64,000 nt of DNA from assembly GCF_011046555.1 (NCBI RefSeq), contig NZ_CP049246.1:2232001-2296000 (forward strand), in the 5' to 3' direction. Positions within the stretch are counted from its first letter, which is position 1, and each line of letters starts with the position of its first letter. This stretch comes from Sphingobacterium lactis. Its GTDB lineage: Bacteria; Bacteroidota; Bacteroidia; Sphingobacteriales; Sphingobacteriaceae. Positions 35,401 to 43,482 of the stretch are shown piece by piece. The notes below the pieces were generated by a model. That model saw only the letters and a program-made list of their open reading frames with translations. It searched no databases and had not been told where the DNA came from. A program made the position numbers and the translations under genes.

Positions 35401-35560
35401 GAGTTCCTGATTTTATGTGATCGAATAAAAATCCCAAACCTTCCTTAACTTCTTCCGTGGTTTTCCAAAAGGCAGAATACAGAATGTACACCAATATGAC
35501 GGCCAGAATAATGATAATTAGCCATACCAATGTTCCGTTGAATTTTTTGTCCTCTAGCAT
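35390..35560 (-). CDS. 56-residue membrane protein
   Basis: MLEDKKFNGTLVW followed by one transmembrane helix (LIIIILAVILVYILYSAFW) and a charged tail. The frame opens at 35617, but that would start next to the tRNA-Arg terminator; the ATG at 35560 is preferred. It overlaps the following 40-residue gene. Unknown function. Confidence 0.55.
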   Translation of the reverse strand: MLEDKKFNGTLVWLIIIILAVILVYILYSAFWKTTEEVKEGLGFLFDHIKSGTHGC

Positions 35561-35617
35561 AAGAGATTTTGTGTTGATCCAATAAATGAACACATGAGTT
35601 GACAAAAAGTTAGGCAT

Positions 35618-35650
35618 AAAAAAAGCCTTCCAAGAACTTGAAAGGCTTCA
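35618..35650 (-). terminator. Terminator of tRNA-Arg
   Basis: Minus strand: AAGCCTT / AAGGCTT hairpin followed by TTTTTTT, 9 bp after the tRNA. Confidence 0.8.
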
Positions 35651-35658
35651 AAAAGAAG

Positions 35659-35732
35659 TACGCCAATTAGGGTTCGAACCTAAGACCTACGGTTTAGAAA
35701 ACCGTTGCTCTATCCAGCTGAGCTATTGGCGC
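35659..35732 (-). tRNA. tRNA-Arg, anticodon TCT
   Basis: 74 nt. Acceptor GCGCCAA with a G-U first pair, D-arm GCTCAGCTGGATAGAGC, anticodon stem CGGTT with loop TTCTAAA, T-arm TTAGGTTCGAACCCTAA. No CCA encoded. Confidence 0.93.
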
Positions 35733-35746
35733 TTGATTTTGTTATG

Positions 35747-35777
35747 CAAAAGTAGGCTTTTGGAGTTTAAAAGCAAA
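35747..35777 (-). promoter_or_regulatory. Promoter of tRNA-Arg
   Basis: TTTG-N19-TACTTTTG on the minus strand, 15 bp before the tRNA. Confidence 0.75.
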
Positions 35778-35983
35778 ATAAATTATCTATTTTTTGGGTA
35801 CATCGGAATAACTAATTGCAATACAAGTACATATTTTTTGCAAATTTCAAAATAGGATAAAATGCTATCCTATATGATGCAGAAAATGCAGTTTTGGTTT
35901 TTCAATATGAGGCTATAAAGAATTAAAAATCAGTTTCTTTGCGCTTTAGGGCTGTTTTCGAGGTATACTATTTTCACTTTTAA

Positions 35984-36014
35984 TTTGGAGATCAACACAG
36001 ATTTTGTACTTTTG
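35984..36014 (+). promoter_or_regulatory. Promoter of tRNA-Ser(TGA)
   Basis: TTTG-N19-TACTTTTG, 4 bp before the mature tRNA 5' end. Confidence 0.7.
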
Positions 36015-36018
36015 TCGC

Positions 36019-36103
36019 GGAGAGTTGGCAGAGTGGTCGAATGCGGCGGTCTTGAAAACCGTTAACTGTCACAGGTTCGGGGGTTCGAATCCCTCACTCT
36101 CCG
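36019..36103 (+). tRNA. tRNA-Ser, anticodon TGA
   Basis: 85 nt, class II. Acceptor GGAGAGT / ACTCTCC with discriminator G, D-arm TGGCAGAGTGGTCGAATGC, anticodon TGA in CGGTCTTGAAAACCG, long variable arm, T-arm GGGGGTTCGAATCCCTC. No CCA encoded. Confidence 0.95.
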
Positions 36104-36105
36104 CT

Positions 36106-36141
36106 GAAAAAGCTTCTATCGAAAGATTGAAGCTTTTTTCG
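36106..36141 (+). terminator. Terminator of tRNA-Ser(TGA)
   Basis: AAAAGCTTC / GAAGCTTTT stem with a T-run, directly after the tRNA. Confidence 0.8.
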
Positions 36142-36233
36142 TAAATCAGCAATCCTTTTCCTTTCATTTGGTAATTTGACTATATGTTGTGCTTCGTAGG
36201 GATCAAGATTACGCTTCACTTTACCCACCTTCC

Positions 36234-36264
36234 CGAAAAAAAGAAGGCAACCCTTTCGGGCTGC
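36234..36264 (-). terminator. Terminator of fimbrillin-like gene A
   Basis: Minus strand: GGCAGCCC GAAA GGGTTGCC (one G-U pair) then TTCTTTTTTT, 36 bp after the stop codon. Confidence 0.75.
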
Positions 36265-36299
36265 CAACTCATGTATAGGGGTTTTCAAATATGGACGAA

Positions 36300-38036
36300 C
36301 TAATTTTTACGTACGCAACGCACCGACGTATAGATTCCTGAAAGTCCAGGTGCTGGTGTTACGATTAAGGACGGAACCGTGGTGTAATTCATTACAGCAA
36401 ACATGGTTGGTGTTTTTGTCCGCCAATACCCTTTGGTTGACGCATAACTTAGTGAAGAAGGGAAGAACTGCAGAATCGGCCCTTCAAAGATCGATCTGTA
36501 ACCTACCGGTACAAATTCCAATAGCTCATCGCGGTAGAATGGCCAGCCCTGTACGGCATCATCTGAAGTGAATTCCACATCCCAGTTGTTGTTGAGATCT
36601 CGATAGATTTCCTTATTGGTATGTGCTGCTAATTCCTCAAATTGAGCAACAGTAGGGAGGTCCCAGGTATCTTCGGGGTACACCAGTTCACAGATATTCT
36701 TTCCCCGATCGACATCGTAAATATCGTCTGTAAAATAATCTGTATAAGGAATTACCAATCCTTCAAATAGCGGGTTGTCAAATCGGAAGAAATATTCACT
36801 GATGCCTGTAATGCTGCCAGGGCCATCAGCATCACGGTATATATTTCCGCGCGCCCAATATGTTGTTCCGATACGGATTGCCGATTCGATGATCTTAATG
36901 GAAACGAGGTACGATTTTCCTGCTTCCGGTGTAAAAGCTGGAAAGGAGAAGGATTTGTTGTACACTCCTCGAATTATGGATTCCTCTTCGCCGGTAATTT
37001 CATCCAACCTATTTGTCTGTGCACGAATAGTATCTGTCGTAATGGTCAGAGCAACAGGGGAAGTACCATTTACAGGGCTAAAAAAAGCAAATCGGTGCTT
37101 TGAATTTGGAATGGTAACAGAGTCTGTCCCAACCGGAACACGATAACTCCTTCCGTGATTATTGTAGACCGATAATCCCGATAAATCGCTGGAGAAATTC
37201 AGCAACGTACTATCTTTTAGGCGGAAATTTGCTTTCTGCATGCCGTTATTGCTTTCAAATCGAGGCGTTGCCATGGTAATTCCAGAAAAAATTCCCCGGC
37301 TGTTATATTCAATGACGAAGCGTGCCGTTTTACGGGTGAAGACGATGTCGGAAATGAGATTCGGTTGGCTATCGTCCATATTGGTGGTGATGACACCTGT
37401 AGCATAACCGAAATCCTGACGCAACACATCATTGTTCCCTGATGGCATGATCGGAATTATTCCGGTAGCATCATTATAGGCTGGGATTTCGCCTTCGCTG
37501 TTATAGGTATACGCATACCAACGATATTTTTTTCCTCTATCGGCTGCGATTGCCAATTTATTGGAACCTATTGTTCCCTCAGCCTGATCATGTATCGTTG
37601 TTGGGTTTCCACTTTCATCTGCATTGTACAGTACAACGCGGTATTTGGTATCTTCAACTAAGGTGGAAACGAACCGTTCAGCGCTATTTTCGCCCGAGGA
37701 ACGAGCGGCAACACTGCTCCTGATCCCCGTCCTTGGGTTTTGCATCAGGTCGTCTGTTGTCTCGGTTATGGTCATTTGGGCGTCCAATTGACCAAGTTTA
37801 ACTCGTTTACTGGCAATAATGCGTGGCCCTTTTGCCCTACGGGCACTGGTGCTCAATTTTTTTTCGGATTGATCATCTCTGCTTGCCATGCCCTGCACGG
37901 AAAAGGAAATTTTACTGTTGCCAGTCCCTGCAATTGTTCCGCGTGCGTCCGACGCTGCGGTATCCTTCCGGCAGGAGTAGAATGTCATCGTTGCGAACAA
38001 GGCAAGTAGGGAGATAATTTGTATATGTTTCTTCAT
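36300..38036 (-). CDS. Fimbrillin-like lipoprotein A with FISUMP-like C-terminus
   Basis: A 578-residue lipoprotein: leader ends in FYSC (lipid Cys at 22). The body follows a fimbrillin-type layout (KYRVVLYNADESGNPTTIHD, RWYAYTYNS, FTRKTARFVIEYNSRG). The last ~190 residues have a FISUMP-like layout: WARGN, then NICELVYPEDTWDLPTVAQFEEL, VPVGYR, GYWRTKT and final SVRCVRK. Such proteins are surface-anchored pilus or adhesin components. It follows a 60-residue protein gene by 21 bp and has two tandem paralogues upstream. Family assignment is by motif only. Confidence 0.8.
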   Translation of the reverse strand: MKKHIQIISLLALFATMTFYSCRKDTAASDARGTIAGTGNSKISFSVQGMASRDDQSEKKLSTSARRAKGPRIIASKRVKLGQLDAQMTITETTDDLMQNPRTGIRSSVAARSSGENSAERFVSTLVEDTKYRVVLYNADESGNPTTIHDQAEGTIGSNKLAIAADRGKKYRWYAYTYNSEGEIPAYNDATGIIPIMPSGNNDVLRQDFGYATGVITTNMDDSQPNLISDIVFTRKTARFVIEYNSRGIFSGITMATPRFESNNGMQKANFRLKDSTLLNFSSDLSGLSVYNNHGRSYRVPVGTDSVTIPNSKHRFAFFSPVNGTSPVALTITTDTIRAQTNRLDEITGEEESIIRGVYNKSFSFPAFTPEAGKSYLVSIKIIESAIRIGTTYWARGNIYRDADGPGSITGISEYFFRFDNPLFEGLVIPYTDYFTDDIYDVDRGKNICELVYPEDTWDLPTVAQFEELAAHTNKEIYRDLNNNWDVEFTSDDAVQGWPFYRDELLEFVPVGYRSIFEGPILQFFPSSLSYASTKGYWRTKTPTMFAVMNYTTVPSLIVTPAPGLSGIYTSVRCVRKN

Positions 38037-38057
38037 GTGCTGTGAATTGTCTGTTGA

Positions 38058-38240
38058 TTAAATTTCAAAATCCTTGTAATGGTTATCGGGGGTATCATAC
38101 CAATCTTCCATCAGGGGTTCATTATCTGCTCCACCGGTTTCAATGTTAATGGAACCAGCAGCAATGGATTCCTCCATTTCAATGAGGGCGACCGTCAGCA
38201 TTGGAGCGATATAGGTCTTTTTTGATTTGGTTTGTTTCAT
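38058..38240 (-). CDS. 60-residue ESIAAGS protein A
   Basis: Conserved short protein paired with lipoprotein A. It has a mixed N-terminus (KTYIAPMLTVALI), then MEESIAAGS, IETGG, NEPLMEDW and the tail HYKDFEI. Its two paralogues share the pattern EESI-x-AGS-x6-GG...W-x-D...YK-(D/N)-x-(D/E)-(I/L). The frame opens at 38252 (MKVIMKQ), but the second Met gives 60 residues, as in the others. There is no clear signal peptide. The role is unknown; the LEESIAAGS block resembles the end of a double-glycine-type leader. Confidence 0.8.
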   Translation of the reverse strand: MKQTKSKKTYIAPMLTVALIEMEESIAAGSINIETGGADNEPLMEDWYDTPDNHYKDFEI

Positions 38241-38292
38241 AATCACTTTCATTTAGGAAGGTTTTAACCTTATATTTTTCATATGTTTTCAC

Positions 38293-38300
38293 CAAAATTA
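38293..38300 (-). promoter_or_regulatory. Candidate -7 box of unit A
   Basis: TAATTTTG (TAnnTTTG) on the minus strand, about 50 bp upstream of peptide A. Confidence 0.45.
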
Positions 38301-38766
38301 TCCCTTAAGAAAATAGTGTTGAAATAAATAGGTGTTTATAACAGGTAATGCGGCAAAAAATTCAGCATAGTGATTTTGATTTCTTCGCATTGGTAAAAAA
38401 AGGAGGTTAAGGATTGTTTTTGTTAATTGAAATGTGAGAAGGGATGGAAAATTTGTGAATTATTTGGAAAATACTGATGGTTTTTGGTATGATTATAATG
38501 GTTAAGCAATTTCAAGTTTTTCAAAACAATGATTTTAGGGCTCAAAATGCTTTATTTAGAGAGAATATTCTGGATAGTGGGTAATTCTACGTTATTTATT
38601 GCATGTTCCCGTAGGGGAATATTAATTTTTGGCGTATTCAGAATTAAATTTTTGTTAAACATCTATTGGTATCGGTGATAGAAAGTGGGAGAGAGGCATT
38701 CCACTTTTACTTGATTTTCGTTATAGTTTAGGGAAAATTGGTGGTAAAATGGAAATTATTAAGAAG

Positions 38767-38795
38767 CTACACAGCACTTGATGGGTGCTGTGTAG
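38767..38795 (-). terminator. Hairpin terminator of lipoprotein B
   Basis: Perfect 11-bp stem CTACACAGCAC / GTGCTGTGTAG with a 7-nt loop, 8 bp after the stop. There is no strong T-run on the minus strand, so termination may be inefficient. Confidence 0.6.
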
Positions 38796-38802
38796 ATTTG
38801 AA

Positions 38803-40542
38803 TTATTTTTTACGGATGCACCTTACAGAAACTCTTCTGTTCGGTTGTCTAATATCAAAGCTGATGATGTCTTGCTGGTTATGGGTATGTTGTAGCAGGG
38901 CAATTCCGTTATCGGTACTTTTGTACCACATAAAACCGAATGTCAGATAGAAAAAATCGGTGTGCTGGAAATAGGATGCACTTATGGTAATGCCAGGTTC
39001 CTTAATTCCCATGGGTGCAATAATCAATCGGTCTGAAGGATAGGATGGAGGGCCAAGTACGGGCACATCGGGATTTACCCGTATATACCAACTCTGCAAT
39101 CCATCTTCCAGCACTTCTTTATTGGTATAATTTATCAATTCTTCATATTCCGCACGACTGGGAAGATCCCATAACCCTTGTGGATACATTGCTTCGCAGA
39201 CATTTAATCCATTCGGCAAGTATAATTCCGATCCTAGGATATATTCTGAAAAGGGGATGGTATTTGGCTTGTACATGATATTATCATACCGAATCTGGTA
39301 TTTTGAGGAGGTATCGTTTGGAAATGCAGAATTGGTATAAATATATGTGTTTCCACGTGCCCATTGTGTCGTGCCGATTGGAATGGGTGATTCCAATAAC
39401 TTAATGGAGATGAAGTAGCTCTTTCCTTCCGTAGCGACGAAATCTGGAATTTCAAAGACATTATTCCGGAAGCTACGTTGGACTTCCTTGGGCTGAAGTT
39501 CTTCGTCCAGTAGTTGGGAAGTTACCATCAAGGTGTCGAGACTAATTTTTAGCTGAATTGGGGTGACCCCATCGGTTGGAACATAGAAGGTTTGTCGTAC
39601 TTTGGTGTTTGGAATAACCACCGTATCTACACCCATTGGGACAGGGATGCTTACACTTTGATCATTCACGGATTCCAATCCTGCCGTATGTGTGGTGAAG
39701 TTTGTGTATTTACCAGTTTTAAAGTTGAAATTTCCCTGTTGATTTTGGCCGGATCCATCGGACAATCGTGCCTTGGCCGAGATGATCTGAGCAAAAAGAC
39801 CTTTCGTATTATATTCGATGACCATCCTCGCTGTCTTTCGTGTAAGAATAATCGAGCGGATAATGTTCGGCTTTGTTTGATCTGGAAAGGTATTCAGGAC
39901 ATCAGTGGCGAAGGCAAAATCTTTTCGATAGGCATTGATGTCACCCGATGGAACAATGGGTAGTTCATCAAATCCGCCGAACGGTGGTATAGGAGATTTG
40001 CTGTTAAAGGTATAGGCATACCATCGATACTCCTTTCCTGCATAGGCTTGGATCTTAAGTGGTTCTGGCCCTACGACACCTTCTACTTCATCGTGAAGCG
40101 TGGTCGGATTGCCGTGGCCATCTGTATTGAAGAGCAAAATTTTGTATTTGGTTCCAGTAGCGAGTGTACTAAAGTCCTGTGCCTTTATTCCAGGGTGGGT
40201 AGCTTTTGATGCTGAAGCTGTTAATTGATAGTGTACAGGCAATTCATGGATGCTGAGCATGGCATCTATGCCGTTCAAGGATACGATTCTGGATTCAATG
40301 GGAGCCTGTTGATCATTATTCGTTGATAAGGCATCTGGGGATTTTGCCATGCTGCCCTTACTACGGCCATCAATGCTATTGGATAGCCCTTTAATTTCGA
40401 AAGTTATTTTCGTGTCCCCAATACCGGCATGCGTTTTTTCCTCCTCCTTAACTTTTGCCTCCTTTTTGCAGGAATTAAAAAGTAGGAATAGGGAAAAACA
40501 TAGTATTATGCTGATAGAATATGTTGTTGATTTAGAATACAT
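38803..40542 (-). CDS. Fimbrillin-like lipoprotein B with FISUMP-like C-terminus
   Basis: A 579-residue paralogue of lipoprotein A. Leader ends LLFNSC (lipid Cys at 25). GIGDTKITFEIKGL, TKYKILLFNTDGHGNPTTLHD, RWYAYTFNSKSPIPPF and LTRKTARMVIEYNTKG line up with the other two copies. The C-terminus has WARGN, NVCEAMYPQGLWDLPSRAEYEEL and VSVRCIRKK. It is the most diverged of the three (APMGIKEPG replaces VPVGYR). It lies 92 bp after peptide B. Confidence 0.8.
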   Translation of the reverse strand: MYSKSTTYSISIILCFSLFLLFNSCKKEAKVKEEEKTHAGIGDTKITFEIKGLSNSIDGRSKGSMAKSPDALSTNNDQQAPIESRIVSLNGIDAMLSIHELPVHYQLTASASKATHPGIKAQDFSTLATGTKYKILLFNTDGHGNPTTLHDEVEGVVGPEPLKIQAYAGKEYRWYAYTFNSKSPIPPFGGFDELPIVPSGDINAYRKDFAFATDVLNTFPDQTKPNIIRSIILTRKTARMVIEYNTKGLFAQIISAKARLSDGSGQNQQGNFNFKTGKYTNFTTHTAGLESVNDQSVSIPVPMGVDTVVIPNTKVRQTFYVPTDGVTPIQLKISLDTLMVTSQLLDEELQPKEVQRSFRNNVFEIPDFVATEGKSYFISIKLLESPIPIGTTQWARGNTYIYTNSAFPNDTSSKYQIRYDNIMYKPNTIPFSEYILGSELYLPNGLNVCEAMYPQGLWDLPSRAEYEELINYTNKEVLEDGLQSWYIRVNPDVPVLGPPSYPSDRLIIAPMGIKEPGITISASYFQHTDFFYLTFGFMWYKSTDNGIALLQHTHNQQDIISFDIRQPNRRVSVRCIRKK

Positions 40543-40634
40543 GATGAATTAAATTTTGAGGTTCTTGTTAAGTATTCCAGGTGATTGTAATGATTTGTCT
40601 TCCCAAATGTTCGGGTCATCTGGGTTTGAAGCAG

Positions 40635-40817
40635 CTAGAGATCTACATCTTTGTATCGATCGTCATTGGCATCCTCCCAATCATTTACAAATAAATCCTG
40701 ATCGGTTCCACCCGTATCTATTGTGACAGATCCAGCCATAATAGATTCTTCAAGTACAATGAATAGGGATTCTATCTTCGGTGTACTGTACTTGATGTTG
40801 TTTTTTGGTTCTTTCAT
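40635..40817 (-). CDS. 60-residue ESIAAGS protein B
   Basis: Paralogue of peptide A: IKYSTPKIESLFIV, then LEESIMAGS, IDTGG, LFVNDWEDANDD and tail RYKDVDL. It lacks the Pro before the Trp region seen in the other two. The gene lies upstream of lipoprotein B with its own -7 box. Same length as the others (60). Confidence 0.8.
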   Translation of the reverse strand: MKEPKNNIKYSTPKIESLFIVLEESIMAGSVTIDTGGTDQDLFVNDWEDANDDRYKDVDL

Positions 40818-40862
40818 AACTTACTAGTATTTAATTACTTGTTTTGGATATGATTAGCGAAT

Positions 40863-40870
40863 CAAAGCTA
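40863..40870 (-). promoter_or_regulatory. Candidate -7 box of unit B
   Basis: TAGCTTTG (TAnnTTTG) on the minus strand, about 45 bp upstream of peptide B. Confidence 0.5.
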
Positions 40871-41079
40871 CTGCAATAAATACCTGAAATTCGAAAAAAA
40901 CAGTCTTGATAATTGGTAAAACTACTTGATTTTCAGAATTTTATGTTTGTTTTCGTTAAATCGAGAACGATAATTGGAATTCACCATTCTGCTTTAATTT
41001 ATTTTAATATGCGTTAAGGTTGTTTGTTATATGCGGAGAAATTAGTGCGGGTCGGGCAGATTCCGGGTAGGTGAGTACG

Positions 41080-41112
41080 AAAAAATCCCCGTTCCTAAGA
41101 ACGAGGATTCCC
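41080..41112 (-). terminator. Terminator of lipoprotein C
   Basis: Minus strand: AATCCTCGTTC / GAACGGGGATT (one mismatch) followed by TTTT, 46 bp after the stop. Confidence 0.7.
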
Positions 41113-41157
41113 CATAGTAAATAAATGCACGGATTTATTTGGTCTTGTCAGGTGATA

Positions 41158-42891
41158 TTATTGTCTTCTTACGCAACGGACCGGCGCGTAAGTGTAAGAA
41201 TTTCGGCTTACATTTTGAATGATTTGGGCCTGAGGATTATTTGAATATAAGAATTGTGCGAATGTTCCCATGGTCCTAGTTCTGTAATATCCTACAGTAG
41301 AGGGATAATTCGTACTGTTTGGGTAGTAATCATAGACATATCCCTGCAGAGTCGTTTGGTAACCAACGGGTACAAAATCAAGGAATCCATTTGGATAGGA
41401 TGGAGCACCCTGAGCTGGAACGGTAGGGATTACGCGTAAAAACCAGCTGTTTCGTAATACTATTACAGATTTGTTGGTATAAGCGGCCAGATCTCTAAAA
41501 TCCTGTTGCGTTGGTAAATCCCATGTGTCACGTGGATAGATCAATCGGCAGATATTTCGTCCATCTACTACATCATAGATATCATCTGTAAAATAATCGG
41601 TGAACGGTACGACATACCTGGATTCGTATAATGGGTTATCGAACCGAATCATATATTCATTGAATCCTTCTGGTGTAACAAGTCCATCGCCATCGCGCCA
41701 CGTATTCCCGCGCGCCCATTTGGTATTTCCAACAACAATGGGTGATTCGATCAATTTTAGTGAAATCCGATAGATTTTTCCGGGTTCCGGTACAAAAGAT
41801 GGGAAAGGGAAAGATTTATCGAAGAAATCGCGAGCTGAATTTAGCTCCAATCCATCGCTTGCCTTAACCTGGATGCCAAGTAGTTTGATCGTATCGGCAG
41901 AAACGACCAAAGAACTTGCGGTCTGCCCATCTGCAGGACTGTAAAATTTAAATCGCCACTTGGTGTTTGGGGTGACTACAGAGTCGACTCCCACGGATAC
42001 ATTATCTCTATCCGACGTATAATTCTTTATCGATCCTCCAGGTAAATCGCTGGAAAAAGCAGTATGTGTACTGTCCAGTAATCTAAATTCGGTTCTAAAT
42101 ACGCCACTGTTGCTCTTGATCATTGGACTGAATCCTCTCAACTGCGAAAACATCCCTTTGCTGTTCACTTCGACTTCGAATAAAGCAGTCTTTCGGGTGA
42201 AAACGATCCGCGTTATATTATTATCTTCAGTTTCTGATGTGGTAATGAGGCCGGATGCATAAGCAAAATCTTGCCTGCCCGATTGACTGTCTCCCGAAGG
42301 TAGGACAGGAACGGTACCCGATGTAGCATTGAATGCCGGAATAGTTGAAGTGTTGTTGTAGGTATAAGCATACCATCTGTATTTGCGATCCGCATCGGCT
42401 TGGATCTGTAGGCTGGTATTTCCCACCGTTCCTTCGGCTTGCGCGTGGACAGTTGTTGGGTTGCCCTGAGCATCCGTATTGAAAAGCACGATACGGTAAG
42501 TTCTGCCCTGACGTATGTTTTCAGTATTCCTAATAGCGGAGGGTGCTCCTGAGCTGTGCTTGGATCGGCTGTCGACCGTCTTCCTTCCGGATCCGGTAGT
42601 GTTCTTTTCCGAGATGGTTACTAGGTAATCCATATCCCCAACACTGACAATTTTGCTATTTGCCAAGATTACCTCACCGCCTGAGGTGACTCCCTTTGAT
42701 GACTTCGCAGGTGCCTCCTTTGAACTTTCTATCCCATCAATGATAAAGGCAATTTTGCTATCGCCTTTTCCAGCTGTGATAATTGTCTCAGTAACTGATT
42801 CTTTGGTATCCTTGTTACAGGCACCCAGAAATATCGTTAAACTAAGGACGCCAAATTTTAGGTATGTTTTTAAGATGTTGTTCTTTCCCAT
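41158..42891 (-). CDS. Fimbrillin-like lipoprotein C with FISUMP-like C-terminus
   Basis: A 577-residue paralogue, closest in layout to lipoprotein A. Leader ends IFLGAC (lipid Cys at 25). GKGDSKIAFIIDGI, TYRIVLFNTDAQGNPTTVHA and FTRKTALFEVEVNSKG mark the fimbrillin-like body. The C-terminus has WARGN, NICRLIYPRDTWDLPTQQDF, VPVGYQTT, YYRTRTM and APVRCVRRQ. It follows peptide C by 41 bp. A surface adhesin or fimbrial role is inferred from architecture only. Confidence 0.8.
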   Translation of the reverse strand: MGKNNILKTYLKFGVLSLTIFLGACNKDTKESVTETIITAGKGDSKIAFIIDGIESSKEAPAKSSKGVTSGGEVILANSKIVSVGDMDYLVTISEKNTTGSGRKTVDSRSKHSSGAPSAIRNTENIRQGRTYRIVLFNTDAQGNPTTVHAQAEGTVGNTSLQIQADADRKYRWYAYTYNNTSTIPAFNATSGTVPVLPSGDSQSGRQDFAYASGLITTSETEDNNITRIVFTRKTALFEVEVNSKGMFSQLRGFSPMIKSNSGVFRTEFRLLDSTHTAFSSDLPGGSIKNYTSDRDNVSVGVDSVVTPNTKWRFKFYSPADGQTASSLVVSADTIKLLGIQVKASDGLELNSARDFFDKSFPFPSFVPEPGKIYRISLKLIESPIVVGNTKWARGNTWRDGDGLVTPEGFNEYMIRFDNPLYESRYVVPFTDYFTDDIYDVVDGRNICRLIYPRDTWDLPTQQDFRDLAAYTNKSVIVLRNSWFLRVIPTVPAQGAPSYPNGFLDFVPVGYQTTLQGYVYDYYPNSTNYPSTVGYYRTRTMGTFAQFLYSNNPQAQIIQNVSRNSYTYAPVRCVRRQ

Positions 42892-42932
42892 TTGCTTTGT
42901 TGTTTATGAGTTGATAATTGGAATGAAATCGG

Positions 42933-43115
42933 TTATAGGTCAAAATTTTTATATTTATCCTCTTCCGAATCTTCCCATTCTTCAATTAGGGGGTTATCGC
43001 CCAATCCACCTGCCTCTACGGTGATGGATCCAGCGGCAATGCTTTCTTCAAGTTTGATGATGGTCCACAAAACTTCTGGGGAAACGTAGGTTTCCTGTAA
43101 ATTTAAATTTTTCAT
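42933..43115 (-). CDS. 60-residue ESIAAGS protein C
   Basis: Paralogue of peptides A and B: ETYVSPEVLWTIIK, then LEESIAAGS, VEAGG, NPLIEEWEDSEED and tail KYKNFDL. Start ATG at 43115 with no upstream alternative. It is the first gene of unit C. Confidence 0.82.
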   Translation of the reverse strand: MKNLNLQETYVSPEVLWTIIKLEESIAAGSITVEAGGLGDNPLIEEWEDSEEDKYKNFDL

Positions 43116-43166
43116 TTCGACGTTTTTAAACAGCTAGACGCTTGTATGTTTTTCAAAAAATATGAA

Positions 43167-43174
43167 CAAAAGTA
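43167..43174 (-). promoter_or_regulatory. Candidate -7 box of unit C
   Basis: TACTTTTG on the minus strand, 51 bp upstream of peptide C. Confidence 0.5.
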
Positions 43175-43445
43175 TACCATCGAAAATTCATAATATTAAC
43201 TTAATGTATTGATAATAGGAATTTTTAAGAAAATTTCTTAAAACAAACAATATAGAGTTGAAATGCGTTAGGATGTTACCAATTGTTGATTACAGAATGT
43301 AATTTGAATCGTAACATAACGAATAGCCGAGTTAGGAACCTCAACACTAGAAAGGTAATCCGGCTCAGGATTGCAATCTTTTGCAAATCCCATCCGATGC
43401 TGTAAAAACGCTGTTAAAACACTATCCTATTCGCTTCAATATTGG

Positions 43446-43453
43446 TATCTTTG
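43446..43453 (+). promoter_or_regulatory. -7 promoter box of gpsA
   Basis: TATCTTTG, 29 bp before the TTG start; no good -33 element. Confidence 0.55.
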
Positions 43454-43482
43454 TTTCTTATAACCATTAAAGGAGGGGTAAT

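Larger units (their letters stand above)
38253..38802 (-). other. Gap between units A and B
   Basis: Very AT-rich. It holds the -7 box of unit A and the terminator of lipoprotein B. No ORF is supported. Confidence 0.5.
40818..41157 (-). other. Gap between units B and C
   Basis: AT-rich; contains the unit B -7 box and the unit C terminator. No ORF is supported. Confidence 0.5.
43116..43482. other. Divergent control region between unit C and gpsA
   Basis: Holds the minus-strand -7 box of unit C and the plus-strand promoter of gpsA. No ORF. Confidence 0.5.

Noticed and set aside
36094..36288. 64-codon minus-strand frame beside tRNA-Ser(TGA)
   Set aside because: Overlaps the tRNA 3' end, its terminator and the terminator of lipoprotein A.
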